A DNA stretch of 15,666 bases from an uncultured Clostridia bacterium (GCA_946535695.1 CAMNDS010000008.1:1-15666); one strand, 5' to 3'. Numbered from the stretch's first letter, positions 1 through 7,569 are shown. Translations and numbers: made by a program. The notes: generated by a model from the sequence alone, not told the origin.

Positions 1-1256
1 ACACCTTGGGCACCTACACTAGTATCTCCTTTCGGACCTCGTTCCCCAGTTACCCCCTGCGGCCCTTGTAAACCAGTAATTACCTGATTTGTATTTTTTC
101 CGTTGACAAACCAATAACTTTTATCTCCGACAGTAACAACGTATGGTATATTTGTTCTATAATTTTTAAAATTACTTAATTGATTTTTAATATCTAAACT
201 ATTCGCAGTTACAGTTTCTAATATATCATTCATTTTAATTTGCGATTCTGCGAAAGAACTCATAGCTTTCGCGAATTCGGGATAATTAGAACTATTATCT
301 ACGGTAATTTCTTTTATAACAGTCGCGTTGGGTGTAGCTGCGAATCTAGTTGCAATCCGTAAACCATAACTGGTACCTGCCCCGTATATATCTTCATTAC
401 CTACGAATTTCGTCACTTCATTAGTTACAGTACCGTCTTCATTAATGATACCCGTAATATACAATCCGAGAGGTATATCTTTAGAGGTAACTATTTCACC
501 CAAATCGCTTTTCGAAATAATATTATATAGAACAACTATAGTATTAAATGTAAATTTGTTATCAAGTTGCTCTTCTTCTTCTAAATCACCACCATCGTCT
601 TTATAAAAAGAAATTGCTTCGTTAATTTGATATTTGGTATCCAATGGAACACTTATATCTAAGAGGCCGGTAAATCCCTCATCTTCCCGCCCGTATCCCA
701 TAATATAACCTTTATCATAATCGATCGTTTCTATTTCACTATTACGTTTTAATTGATAATGAGTTAAATGCGCATCGTTTGGAACGTAACAATATATCTC
801 ATTATATCCGATACCATCCTCTTCTGTATAGCTTTGCAAATTAATCCAGTCTCGATAAACTATTTCTTTCGCATATTTCAAACCAGTATTTTCTCCGGTA
901 ATAGCATCTGACGTATAATCTTCATAAGTTAATAAATAATCATTAAATACATTCCAAAAAATTGTTCTACTTAACTCCGGAGTCCATTCTATATTTGAAT
1001 TACTTTTTAAGTATGCACATGCGTTTTCATAATAATTTTGTAAAAGATTTGGAAAAATATCATTATAATCCGATGATGTAAATAATGTAGTTGGTAATTT
1101 TGAATAGTCTATATTCATTAATATATATCTGGAAGGAACGGCTTTTGCATCGTTATGTCTTACTAGATATCTTGTTAAGTCATCGGTATATTGCGAAAAC
1201 ATTAAAAAATTACCGGTGTCCTTAGTTAATTTTTTAAAAAGATTACATACACTCAT
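1..1256 (-). CDS. Virion/fibre-like protein with collagen-like repeat, N-terminal 418 residues, cut by window edge
   Basis: The minus-strand frame is open from an ATG at 1256-1254 to the first base of the window, so the 3' end is missing. The N-terminal part (about residues 1-240) is rich in Tyr, Asn and Asp and has no motif I recognise. Residues 270-330 look like a beta-rich domain with many Thr, Gly and Val. Residues 340-370 (PEFAKAMSSFAESQIKMNDI) look helical. A short YWFVNGK segment follows, then Gly-X-Y triplets from residue 395 (GLQGPQGVTGERGPKGDT), with a break at 413-415. Gly-X-Y stretches of this kind are common in phage fibres and other virion proteins, where they form trimeric stalks. 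The gene is divergent from the tail sheath gene. A tail fibre or other adsorption-related structural protein is the likeliest role. The collagen-like part is seen directly; the role is inferred. Confidence 0.75.
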   Translation of the reverse strand, partial: MSVCNLFKKLTKDTGNFLMFSQYTDDLTRYLVRHNDAKAVPSRYILMNIDYSKLPTTLFTSSDYNDIFPNLLQNYYENACAYLKSNSNIEWTPELSRTIFWNVFNDYLLTYEDYTSDAITGENTGLKYAKEIVYRDWINLQSYTEEDGIGYNEIYCYVPNDAHLTHYQLKRNSEIETIDYDKGYIMGYGREDEGFTGLLDISVPLDTKYQINEAISFYKDDGGDLEEEEQLDNKFTFNTIVVLYNIISKSDLGEIVTSKDIPLGLYITGIINEDGTVTNEVTKFVGNEDIYGAGTSYGLRIATRFAATPNATVIKEITVDNSSNYPEFAKAMSSFAESQIKMNDILETVTANSLDIKNQLSNFKNYRTNIPYVVTVGDKSYWFVNGKNTNQVITGLQGPQGVTGERGPKGDTSVGAQG

Positions 1257-1423
1257 AATTAATTATATAAAAAATAATAATGTGGAAATAATAAAAAATA
1301 TATCTCAATTAATTGAAAATAAGATTGATTTAGTAAAATATAATTTTTTAATTATTTACTAATCAACATTATTTTAACGAAAATTAAAAACAATTATTAT
1401 AAATTAAAATAATATACATTAAT
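1257..1423. promoter_or_regulatory. Divergent intergenic control region with inverted repeat
   Basis: This AT-rich gap of 167 bases separates the start codons of two divergent genes, so it must hold the upstream signals of both. An inverted repeat has arms TTGATTTAGTAAA (1325-1337) and TTTACTAATCAA (1355-1366), which pair with one bulged T around a 17-base AT-rich loop. It has no GC-rich stem and no terminal T-run after it, and it lies upstream of both genes, so it reads more like an operator than a terminator. TATAAATT at 1398-1405 resembles a T4 late promoter box, 18 bases before the sheath ATG. Neither start has a Shine-Dalgarno sequence. Confidence 0.45.
1398..1405 (+). promoter_or_regulatory. 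T4-late-like promoter box (TATAAATT) before the sheath gene
   Basis: TATAAATT differs at one base from the T4 late promoter consensus TATAAATA and lies 18 bases before the sheath ATG, a plausible place for a late promoter. The region is very AT-rich, so chance matches are easy. Support comes only from similar boxes in front of other genes in this window. Confidence 0.3.
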
Positions 1424-4264
1424 ATGAGTTTACCAAATTATTTAGCAAAAATTAAATCTGCTGGTATATATCGTTTTGTATGGGATAAATCTGAGGTACC
1501 TGCCGGACGAGCTGAGACACTTCGTCTCGTCGTAGGTTATTCAGAAAAAGGTCCTTTTAATACACCGGTATATATCGATAAATCAACAGATTTTATAAAG
1601 ATATTCGGTGATATTAGTAAGAAATGGGAGAAACGCGGAGTATTCTTCCACCGGATGGCTTTACAAGCTCTTCAAGGAGGTCCGATACTCGCGTTGAATC
1701 TTAAAAAATTCAGTACTGAACAAGTACAGTATAGCGCATTTAATCCTAATTGGTCAATCAATCCTACTGATATTTTGATTTCAGGAGAGACGTCTATTAA
1801 AAACGTATTTGACACTACTCGTTTTTGGACGTTAAATCCGGATCTTCTTCCGACGCAAGTTCAAAAAGATAATCAAATCGGAGGCAAACGTTATATAACA
1901 TTAGTATCTACTGATTCTAAAGAAACATCATGTACGTATATAATGCGAGGTTTCGCCCCTAGCGGTTACGACATTTCTTTTAAAACATGGTATACGACAG
2001 CTGGAGAAGAAATGCCTTCGTATCTTGAAGGATATGAAAATATGTTAGTATCAGATTTCTTCGTAGAAGTATATGTTTTTCGCGGAAAATTTACACCGGA
2101 ATTGGCGACAACAGAAGAATTAAAACGTTATTTCACTGTAGTAGATGATCAAGTTATGTTAAATAACTATCTTGAAAATGCATTCGGAGATAAAATCGAT
2201 ACTCTTGATACGTTAGCCGCAGACGAGAATTCGGGTTTTATTCAAAAATATCAAGGCATATTACTTCCTTACTTTAAAGATCTTAACGGTTCATATTTAT
2301 CTATAGATCTTCTATTTAATAGTGACAATGATATTCATAAATTACTTATGAAATTAGATGACACGTTATTAGATGATGAAAAAATTACGCCTATGGATCT
2401 TACTTCGCGAGGATGGGATGGTTGGACTGAAGAAGATTTAACTAAATTTTATAATGGAGAAAAAGTTTATAACCATAACTTTGGATCTAATATAAATATC
2501 AATCCATCGATGACTATTGCGAAATACGATGATAGTGATGATGTTTGGGAATATTCTGATGTTAATAAGGAAGGATATTTATATGATTCAAGTCTATTAG
2601 CGTACGATGCGGCAGATGTTGTCGATTTAAATAATTTACCTACCAAATATATTGATTTAGGATGGCAGGAAGGAGATAGATTTTTGGTTAAAGTAAATGA
2701 TAAATTAAAGGTATCTAATCTTTCAAATTATGATGTATTATATGACGGAACAACACCGATCGGGTTAGATGTTCAATTTGCCGACGCAGACGCTGATTTA
2801 CCGACTGTTACTACTTCGGTTTATGAAACAATCAGAGGCGAAAAGACTATTGATGGTTCTACGTTATCTTATTCCTTCGAAGTTAATAATACAGACGCCG
2901 TAGAATTAAAGATTGTTGTTGATCCTGATGTTGTCGATACTGCACAAGAAATTACATTTACAGTTACTGGGGCCGAGTCAGGTAATTCAGGTACCGGAGT
3001 AGCTTCATGGAATGCAACAGAAAAAGCATTTATAGGTGTTTATACATTAACAGATGAACAAAAAGGTGAAGATTTAAATATCGATACGGAATTATCAGTT
3101 AATGGAACGCCTGTATTCGACGAGTCCGAAGCGATGGTAATAGCTTTAAAAGAAGTATCAATTCCGGTATTCGTTAAATGTAATCATATAGCAACGGATA
3201 ATATATGCGATATACATGTTGATTCATGTTATGTTGAAGGTTATACTATGAACGAAGCGATGATTAGACCGGCTTCTACTGATCAAGCAGATAAGTTAGC
3301 TTGGCAGACAGCTATCTTAAACGTTCTTAAAGAAGAACCGGGTATCTTCGAAGCGCTTACTAATAATACTGATATTGAGTATCGATTATTAGTCGATACA
3401 TTCGAAAGTTTTGTAGATACGGAACTTAAATCAACGCTTACTTATTTGACGCGTAAAAAAGATAATGCTCTTGCACTTATTAACTTCCCGGCTATCAAAA
3501 CATTTGTCGATTGTAAATATACTTCATTTACTGATGCCGAAGGATTTAAAATGAAATACGTTATCGAAGGAGGTAATAAACGCAAACCTATAGGTAAATT
3601 ATTTAGTTTGCCTTTAGAAAGTAATGGAGCTTCTTGGGCTGCTTACTACACACCTATCATGTTAACAGATGGTACAGTTAAAACAGCAGTACCTAGCGCG
3701 GCTTTAGTTTCTAATCTTTTTATGGAGAAATATAATATGAGACATGATTATGATATAGTCGCCGGCCCTAATTACGGACGCATAGTAGAAACGGGTCTTG
3801 TAGGGCCTGATTATAATTACTCGCGTTCTGATTTAGACTTACTCGAACCTTTTGGTGTTAATGCGTTGGTGTATGTGCCACGTCGCGGAACACTGATAAA
3901 TAGTAATCAAACAGCTAAACAGACTCCTAAAACAGCTCTTAGCTCGATTAATGTTCGCGAACTTGTTATTTATCTGCAAGACGAAATCGCATATATGTTA
4001 CAATCATATCAATGGGAATTAAATACTCAGACGCTAAGAGATAATGTTAAAGCTAAAGCAGATACTATCTTGGAAAATGTTCAAGGTAATGGTGGAGTTT
4101 ACGCATTCCGTAATACATGTGACTCATCAAATAATACCGATGAAGTTATTGATAATGAGATGTTAGTATTAAGTACTGAAATTGAACCGGCGCGCGGCGC
4201 AGGTAAAATGGTAGAGGAACTTACAATTTATCGCAAAGGCGGAATGACGAGTTCTGCGACTTAA
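1424..4264 (+). CDS. Contractile tail sheath protein (T4 gp18 type), with Ig-like insertion
   Basis: This is the contractile tail sheath subunit, which polymerises around the tail tube and contracts at infection. The N-terminus (SAGIYRFVWDKSEV, then a segment on VGYSEKGPFNTPVYI and DFIKIFG) is the typical myovirus sheath start. The C-terminus (RNTCDSSNNTDEVIDNEMLVLSTEI, then ARGAGKMVEELTI, about residues 895-938) is the conserved sheath-sheath linking domain. The protein has 946 residues, well above T4 gp18 at 659. Much of the extra length is in the middle. Residues about 455-575 are beta-strand-rich with an alternating polar/hydrophobic pattern and no helix-prone stretch, which fits an Ig-like domain on the outside of the sheath. 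The start is the ATG at 1424; there is no Shine-Dalgarno sequence. A terminator follows directly, so the gene is probably transcribed on its own from the divergent region upstream. The family call is firm; the Ig-like call is inference. Confidence 0.93.
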   Translation: MSLPNYLAKIKSAGIYRFVWDKSEVPAGRAETLRLVVGYSEKGPFNTPVYIDKSTDFIKIFGDISKKWEKRGVFFHRMALQALQGGPILALNLKKFSTEQVQYSAFNPNWSINPTDILISGETSIKNVFDTTRFWTLNPDLLPTQVQKDNQIGGKRYITLVSTDSKETSCTYIMRGFAPSGYDISFKTWYTTAGEEMPSYLEGYENMLVSDFFVEVYVFRGKFTPELATTEELKRYFTVVDDQVMLNNYLENAFGDKIDTLDTLAADENSGFIQKYQGILLPYFKDLNGSYLSIDLLFNSDNDIHKLLMKLDDTLLDDEKITPMDLTSRGWDGWTEEDLTKFYNGEKVYNHNFGSNININPSMTIAKYDDSDDVWEYSDVNKEGYLYDSSLLAYDAADVVDLNNLPTKYIDLGWQEGDRFLVKVNDKLKVSNLSNYDVLYDGTTPIGLDVQFADADADLPTVTTSVYETIRGEKTIDGSTLSYSFEVNNTDAVELKIVVDPDVVDTAQEITFTVTGAESGNSGTGVASWNATEKAFIGVYTLTDEQKGEDLNIDTELSVNGTPVFDESEAMVIALKEVSIPVFVKCNHIATDNICDIHVDSCYVEGYTMNEAMIRPASTDQADKLAWQTAILNVLKEEPGIFEALTNNTDIEYRLLVDTFESFVDTELKSTLTYLTRKKDNALALINFPAIKTFVDCKYTSFTDAEGFKMKYVIEGGNKRKPIGKLFSLPLESNGASWAAYYTPIMLTDGTVKTAVPSAALVSNLFMEKYNMRHDYDIVAGPNYGRIVETGLVGPDYNYSRSDLDLLEPFGVNALVYVPRRGTLINSNQTAKQTPKTALSSINVRELVIYLQDEIAYMLQSYQWELNTQTLRDNVKAKADTILENVQGNGGVYAFRNTCDSSNNTDEVIDNEMLVLSTEIEPARGAGKMVEELTIYRKGGMTSSAT

Positions 4265-4285
4265 TATCTAATTATATATTAAACG

Positions 4286-4318
4286 AAAAAGGGAGGACTA
4301 AATGTTCTTCCTTTTTTT
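4286..4318 (+). terminator. Rho-independent terminator after the sheath gene
   Basis: The left arm AAAAAGGGAGGAC (4286-4298), loop TAAAT (4299-4303) and right arm GTTCTTCC plus T7 (4304-4318) form a long stem. It has an 8-bp core with two G-T pairs, extended by A-T pairs that run into the T tract. It lies 22 bases after the sheath stop codon. Confidence 0.85.
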
Positions 4319-4330
4319 ATATATTTATTC

Positions 4331-4576
4331 ATGAAAGAAAAACAAAATATATTTACAAAATCACATAGTATTATAATTGATATACTTAAGGAAAAAGGAT
4401 TAACTAACTATATCGGTGGTATACAGTTATTTACGGATCAATATAGTGATGATTATTCGATATCTATAGATTATAATAGCACTGGAGTTCATATTTCAAA
4501 ATCTCAAATAGATGAAAACGAATTACGGGATGACGATGTGATAAAAATATGTCGAACTTGGATATGGAAGGACTAA
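4331..4576 (+). CDS. Small protein of unknown function, 81 aa
   Basis: This acidic small protein has no motif that I recognise. A helix-prone start (KSHSIIIDILKEKGL) is followed by alternating strands (GGIQLFTDQYSDDYSISIDY, then VHISKSQI) and ends in RTWIWKD. This looks like a small alpha/beta domain. It is the first gene after the sheath terminator, so it probably opens a new accessory transcription unit. The start is the ATG at 4331, with an AT-rich leader and no Shine-Dalgarno sequence. No signal peptide or membrane segment is visible. Confidence 0.7.
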   Translation: MKEKQNIFTKSHSIIIDILKEKGLTNYIGGIQLFTDQYSDDYSISIDYNSTGVHISKSQIDENELRDDDVIKICRTWIWKD

Positions 4577-4596
4577 AGTTTTCCAATTGTTTTATA

Positions 4597-4604
4597 TATA
4601 AATA
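4597..4604 (+). promoter_or_regulatory. T4-late-like promoter box (TATAAATA) before the 58-aa membrane protein
   Basis: This is an exact match to the T4 late promoter consensus TATAAATA, 24 bases before the ATG at 4629. The surroundings are nearly pure A/T, so a chance match is quite possible. Confidence 0.25.
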
Positions 4605-4628
4605 TATAGAAACATAAATAAAATATAT

Positions 4629-4805
4629 ATGAAAACACTTTTAATTATCGTCGGCTTAATCGGTTTAATAATATTAAGTTTATATATTATCAGCCTTCAT
4701 CCGAGATATAATCCAAATAAGCAAACTATATATGATATAATAACCGGATGTAATATAGTTGCCGTTATGTTGTTTATGTGGAGCGTCTATTGTATAATCT
4801 GTTGA
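4629..4805 (+). CDS. Small membrane protein with two hydrophobic segments, 58 aa
   Basis: The frame from ATG 4629 to TGA 4803-4805 encodes 58 residues. Residues 4-22 (LLIIVGLIGLIILSLYIIS) form a strong transmembrane segment or uncleaved signal anchor. After a short polar loop (HPRYNPNKQ), residues 41-58 (CNIVAVMLFMWSVYCIIC) form a second one. The size and two-helix hairpin layout resemble small phage membrane proteins such as holins or superinfection-exclusion peptides. No lysis gene is adjacent, so no role can be assigned. It lies 3 bases before the next gene, which supports translation as part of the same operon. Confidence 0.6.
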   Translation: MKTLLIIVGLIGLIILSLYIISLHPRYNPNKQTIYDIITGCNIVAVMLFMWSVYCIIC

Positions 4806-4808
4806 TTT

Positions 4809-5021
4809 ATGGATAATTATGTTACACGTGTAATCCGAGAATATCCGAGATTGTATAAAAAAATAGGAGATGATTATAAAAACATATCTCTTCATACTAC
4901 AAAAACTGGTAATTATGGATTGTTTTATAAAAATATATTTGCCGGTATATTTTTAGTCAAGGAATTTATAGGAGAAAAAGAACAACAAGAAATCGAAATA
5001 ATAAATGATAAGTTCATATGA
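4809..5021 (+). CDS. Small protein of unknown function, 70 aa
   Basis: I do not recognise this family. The protein starts with a basic helix-like segment (MDNYVTRVIREYPRLYKKIG), followed by a beta-rich centre (NISLHTTKTGNYGLFYKNIF) and an acidic C-terminal helix (EFIGEKEQQEIEI). The start at 4809 is 3 bases after the stop of the upstream membrane peptide gene, and the stop codon overlaps the next ATG (ATGA at 5018-5021). Translation is probably coupled across the operon. Confidence 0.7.
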   Translation: MDNYVTRVIREYPRLYKKIGDDYKNISLHTTKTGNYGLFYKNIFAGIFLVKEFIGEKEQQEIEIINDKFI

Positions 5022-5410
5022 GAATTATTTGGATAGATGATATTAGAGATCCACATATGGAGTTATATTATAAGGGTAGTGGAATAATCAGATATAAATC
5101 TGTTCTTCCGAAAGAATTTCTAAGCCTTATATCAAACGAAGAACCGGAAATTATATGGTGTAAAAACTATAATGAGTTTATAACTTATATATATCATAAT
5201 ACAGAAAGATTTGATAGAGTCTCTACATGTATATGTTTTGACCACGATTTAGGTCCGGGGAAAGATGGTTTAGATTGTGCGAAATATCTAATAAATTATA
5301 TTATTGAAACACATGATATTCTTCCTTTCTACGAATGTCATTCAAATAATCTAGCCGGAAAAGAAAATATAATATCGTATTTAGAATCATATAAAAAATC
5401 AATTTCATGA
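5018..5410 (+). CDS. Cyclic-phosphate-processing receiver-like (cREC) protein
   Basis: This 130-aa protein looks like the cREC family, receiver-like domains proposed to process cyclic phosphates on RNA ends. The features visible are an N-terminal strand ending in an acidic pair (IIWIDDIRDP, D7-D8), a second acidic triad after a hydrophobic strand (CFDHDLGPGKDG, D75-H76-D77) and a C-terminal HSNNLAG motif (108-114). The Asp pair and DHDLG motif match the acidic pocket of receiver domains. The conserved His residues are what sets the cREC group apart from phosphorylation-dependent receivers. No histidine kinase or output domain is present, so classical two-component signalling is unlikely. It overlaps its neighbours by ATGA at both ends. 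A metallophosphoesterase gene lies two genes downstream. The family call is from motif memory; the reaction is inferred. Confidence 0.7.
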   Translation: MRIIWIDDIRDPHMELYYKGSGIIRYKSVLPKEFLSLISNEEPEIIWCKNYNEFITYIYHNTERFDRVSTCICFDHDLGPGKDGLDCAKYLINYIIETHDILPFYECHSNNLAGKENIISYLESYKKSIS

Positions 5411-5466
5411 AGCCGTCCGAAATAATTATGCAATCCATTAAAAAATATTATCCTTCGAAAAAATGA
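5407..5466 (+). CDS. 19-aa mini-ORF linked by ATGA overlaps on both sides
   Basis: An ATG at 5407 overlaps the stop of the cREC gene (ATGA 5407-5410), and the frame ends at TGA 5464-5466, which overlaps the ATG of the next gene (ATGA 5463-5466). It encodes MKPSEIIMQSIKKYYPSKK. This double stop/start overlap fits a relay that keeps ribosomes moving to the 191-aa gene. The peptide loosely resembles the start of that gene's product (MRFGQAVYNIARDLYPDEI): both have a hydrophobic/basic helix ending in a YP pair. It may be a leftover duplicate of that start or a small real peptide. It is too short to judge by coding statistics. Confidence 0.4.
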   Translation: MKPSEIIMQSIKKYYPSKK

Positions 5467-6038
5467 GATTTGGTCAAGCTGTATATAATATAGCGCGCGA
5501 TCTTTATCCCGACGAGATTCTTAGTATAGAACCGAAAAATGATTGTTATTATCGAGACGAGCGGATATCTTATTTTTTAGATAATTTAGATAAAATAATA
5601 TATGAAAATATGAACTCATATAATGCCAATATTGAAATGTGCAGTCTCAAACAACGTTGGAGGGATGTATGCAATTTGTATCTCAAATCATTTTGCGATA
5701 AACATGAATATTGTTACGAGCCGGATATGTGGGTATCAGATGATCCTGGTACAATAATATGTGTGAGTGATATGTTTGTAAATATGGATGATATAAGATA
5801 CGATGTTGATAATAATATACCTAAAGAGATGTTCTCAAAATGGTATTGGAAGTCTCTTGAAGTATATGAGCTTACCGGAGAAAACTTTATGAATTACAAA
5901 AGTTTTTGCAAAGGAGCCCCAGATCCATGGACAGAAGATAAACTTAAAGTTGTCAGAGATGGTAAAAAGAAGATTCAAGCCATGACCGATGATTTAAATA
6001 ATTATATAAACGATTGCAAAAAAGATAATTTATTTTAA
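5463..6038 (+). CDS. Conserved-looking phage protein of unknown function, 191 aa
   Basis: The protein is acidic and soluble, with many Tyr, Trp and Asp and eight Cys, and no known motif. The N-terminal third (AVYNIARDLYPDEI, then YFLDNLDKIIYENM) is helical. The middle holds KQRWRDVCNLYLKSFCDKH and DPGTIICVSDMFVNMDDI, where a strand is followed by acidic residues. The C-terminus is a Lys-rich helix (KKKIQAMTDDLNNYINDC). The Cys residues are not arranged in a zinc-finger pattern. The ATG at 5463 overlaps the stop of the 19-aa mini-ORF, and the phosphoesterase gene starts 2 bases after its stop, so it belongs to the same operon as cREC. Confidence 0.75.
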   Translation: MRFGQAVYNIARDLYPDEILSIEPKNDCYYRDERISYFLDNLDKIIYENMNSYNANIEMCSLKQRWRDVCNLYLKSFCDKHEYCYEPDMWVSDDPGTIICVSDMFVNMDDIRYDVDNNIPKEMFSKWYWKSLEVYELTGENFMNYKSFCKGAPDPWTEDKLKVVRDGKKKIQAMTDDLNNYINDCKKDNLF

Positions 6039-6039
6039 T

Positions 6040-6663
6040 ATGGGTATAACGACAGATAAAACAAAAGAGTTCCGATATGAAAGTGGAAAGGGTATTTGGT
6101 TTACATCAGATACACATTTTTCTCATGATAATATCATTCGTTTTTGCAATAGACCTTTTAAAGATATTCGAGAGATGGATGAGATATTAATTAAAAATTG
6201 GAACGATCGTGTGCAACCAGACGATATCATCTTTCATCTCGGAGATTTTGCTTGGGGCGGTTCTCAGATTTGGAATAATATATTGCAACAGCTTAACGGC
6301 CATATACATCTTATAGTAGGTAATCATGATGAAAAAAACTTACGGCAAGGATATATGAAATATTTTGATTCGGTAGAATATCAGAAGCATATATATATTG
6401 AAGGTAAAAGCATATATTTAAATCATTATCCATTTTTATGCTTCGGTGGTGCTTATAGAGGAGAAGCTGCGTGTTGGCAGTTATTTGGTCATGTACATTC
6501 TAAACCAGAGTCGACAGGATTAGATATATCGCGATTAAAAGTCCTTTTTCCTACTCAATATGATGTAGGAGTAGATAATAACAATTATTGTCCTATTAGT
6601 TTTGAAGAGGTAAAAAGGATTATAAAAGATCAACAATTATCTAACAGTTTAATTAGAAAATGA
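6040..6663 (+). CDS. Calcineurin-like metallophosphoesterase
   Basis: This 207-aa protein has the complete set of metallophosphoesterase motifs: D24-x-H26 in FTSDTHFSHDN, G68-D69 in FHLGDFAWGG, GNHD at 94-97, H129 in LNHYP, and GHVH at 150-153. These residues bind the two metal ions that hydrolyse phosphomono- or phosphodiester bonds. The form with SDTHFSH near the start and LNHYP followed by GHVHS matches the small phage and bacterial single-domain enzymes of this superfamily, whose substrates are mostly unknown. No fused domain or signal peptide is seen, so it acts in the cytoplasm. It closes the cREC operon, with only 1 base between the upstream stop and its ATG. Nucleic-acid end processing is a reasonable but unproven role. 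Confidence 0.88.
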   Translation: MGITTDKTKEFRYESGKGIWFTSDTHFSHDNIIRFCNRPFKDIREMDEILIKNWNDRVQPDDIIFHLGDFAWGGSQIWNNILQQLNGHIHLIVGNHDEKNLRQGYMKYFDSVEYQKHIYIEGKSIYLNHYPFLCFGGAYRGEAACWQLFGHVHSKPESTGLDISRLKVLFPTQYDVGVDNNNYCPISFEEVKRIIKDQQLSNSLIRK

Positions 6664-6709
6664 AAGAAGACGATAAAATAATTATATATTTTTATTAAAA
6701 TACACATAT

Positions 6710-6943
6710 ATGAAAAAAGAATATCCATATTATTTAGGTAACGACGAGTGTTTACCTACTCGTCTAACGTTACAAACAACGGATACGACTATCTCTCAAG
6801 ATCTTCCGTGGGATGTAACGATAAGTGATTTATGTAATGCATTCTTTGCCGCATGCATTGGTATCACATTCGATCCTAAAATGGTACTCGATGCAATGAA
6901 AAAATTTGCTGAAGAGCGTTTAATATATAAAAATGAAGATTAA
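6710..6943 (+). CDS. Small phage protein of unknown function, 77 aa
   Basis: The N-terminal half (PTRLTLQTTDTTISQDLPWD) is strand-like. The C-terminal half is a helix pair (TISDLCNAFFAACIGI, then PKMVLDAMKKFAEERLI). The layout of a DLPWD-type lead followed by a DLxxAFxxACxGxTF segment recalls small proteins seen in many T4-like and other large phages, none with a known role. The ATG at 6710 follows an AT-rich leader without a Shine-Dalgarno sequence. The next gene begins 2 bases after its stop. It opens the second accessory operon, which runs to the terminator at 8611. Confidence 0.72.
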   Translation: MKKEYPYYLGNDECLPTRLTLQTTDTTISQDLPWDVTISDLCNAFFAACIGITFDPKMVLDAMKKFAEERLIYKNED

Positions 6944-6945
6944 TT

Positions 6946-7569
6946 ATGGAAAAAATTAATTTAATTGAACAACTCTTTAAAGAGGGACGCATAACGTTTG
7001 AACAAGCTTTAATATTATACGGTAAGGACATCGATAATATCGAATCACTATCAGACGGTAATTTGCAATTAAAACCATCTTTATATGGCAAGACAGATGA
7101 CGAGACAACAACCAGTCTGGCTACAACAAACGTAATAAATAGAATAGCTAAAAAGTTTACAGAACCTTTAATAGAAGCTGTTGATGGTATACCAATGAAC
7201 GTGCATCTAGATGTCATAAAAGTAGTAAATGTCATGAATGAATTAGATTGGACCTGGCAAAATAATAAAGAAGTAACAGAAAAGGATTTTACTGAACGGC
7301 TGCAAAAACTTACTGCGGATGTTATACGACAATTATATAACAAATATAAAGCAAGTGATGGTAATTATAATTACGATTCTTCGGATAATAATTTTACAGC
7401 TTCTACTGGGGGAATAAGGGTATCCGGGATCATTAATGATAGAAATAATATTGAATTAACGGCTGAATTTATTCTCGATGAAGCTACGGATTTTTATAAT
7501 ATTAAAGATTTAGAAAAAAAAATTAAACAAGAAAAACAAAATTTGCATGAAAACTTTAAAACTAAGTAA
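6946..7569 (+). CDS. Phage protein of unknown function, 207 aa
   Basis: The N-terminal stretch (IEQLFKEGRITFEQALILYG) is a helical pair like those in small regulators or adaptors. A Thr-rich linker follows, then a central segment with VMNELDWTWQNNKEVTEKDF. A C-terminal beta domain carries ASTGGIRVSGIINDRNNI and then a strand (ELTAEFILDEA). I recall the combination of 'LDWTW' and 'TGG...LTAEFILDEA' from small hypothetical proteins of T4-like and enterobacterial phages, where the C-terminal part may stand alone. The last 30 residues are Lys/Glu-rich and probably a coiled helix. The gene overlaps the next one by 23 bases in another frame. Confidence 0.75.
   Translation: MEKINLIEQLFKEGRITFEQALILYGKDIDNIESLSDGNLQLKPSLYGKTDDETTTSLATTNVINRIAKKFTEPLIEAVDGIPMNVHLDVIKVVNVMNELDWTWQNNKEVTEKDFTERLQKLTADVIRQLYNKYKASDGNYNYDSSDNNFTASTGGIRVSGIINDRNNIELTAEFILDEATDFYNIKDLEKKIKQEKQNLHENFKTK

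Noticed and set aside
4680..4895. Minus-strand open frame of 71 codons
   Set aside because: It lies antisense to the 58-aa membrane peptide gene and the 70-aa gene, which have better starts and spacing; it has no support of its own.
6876..7343. Minus-strand open frame of 155 codons
   Set aside because: It is antisense to the well-formed 207-aa plus-strand gene, with a low-complexity Ser/Phe-rich product typical of a shadow frame.
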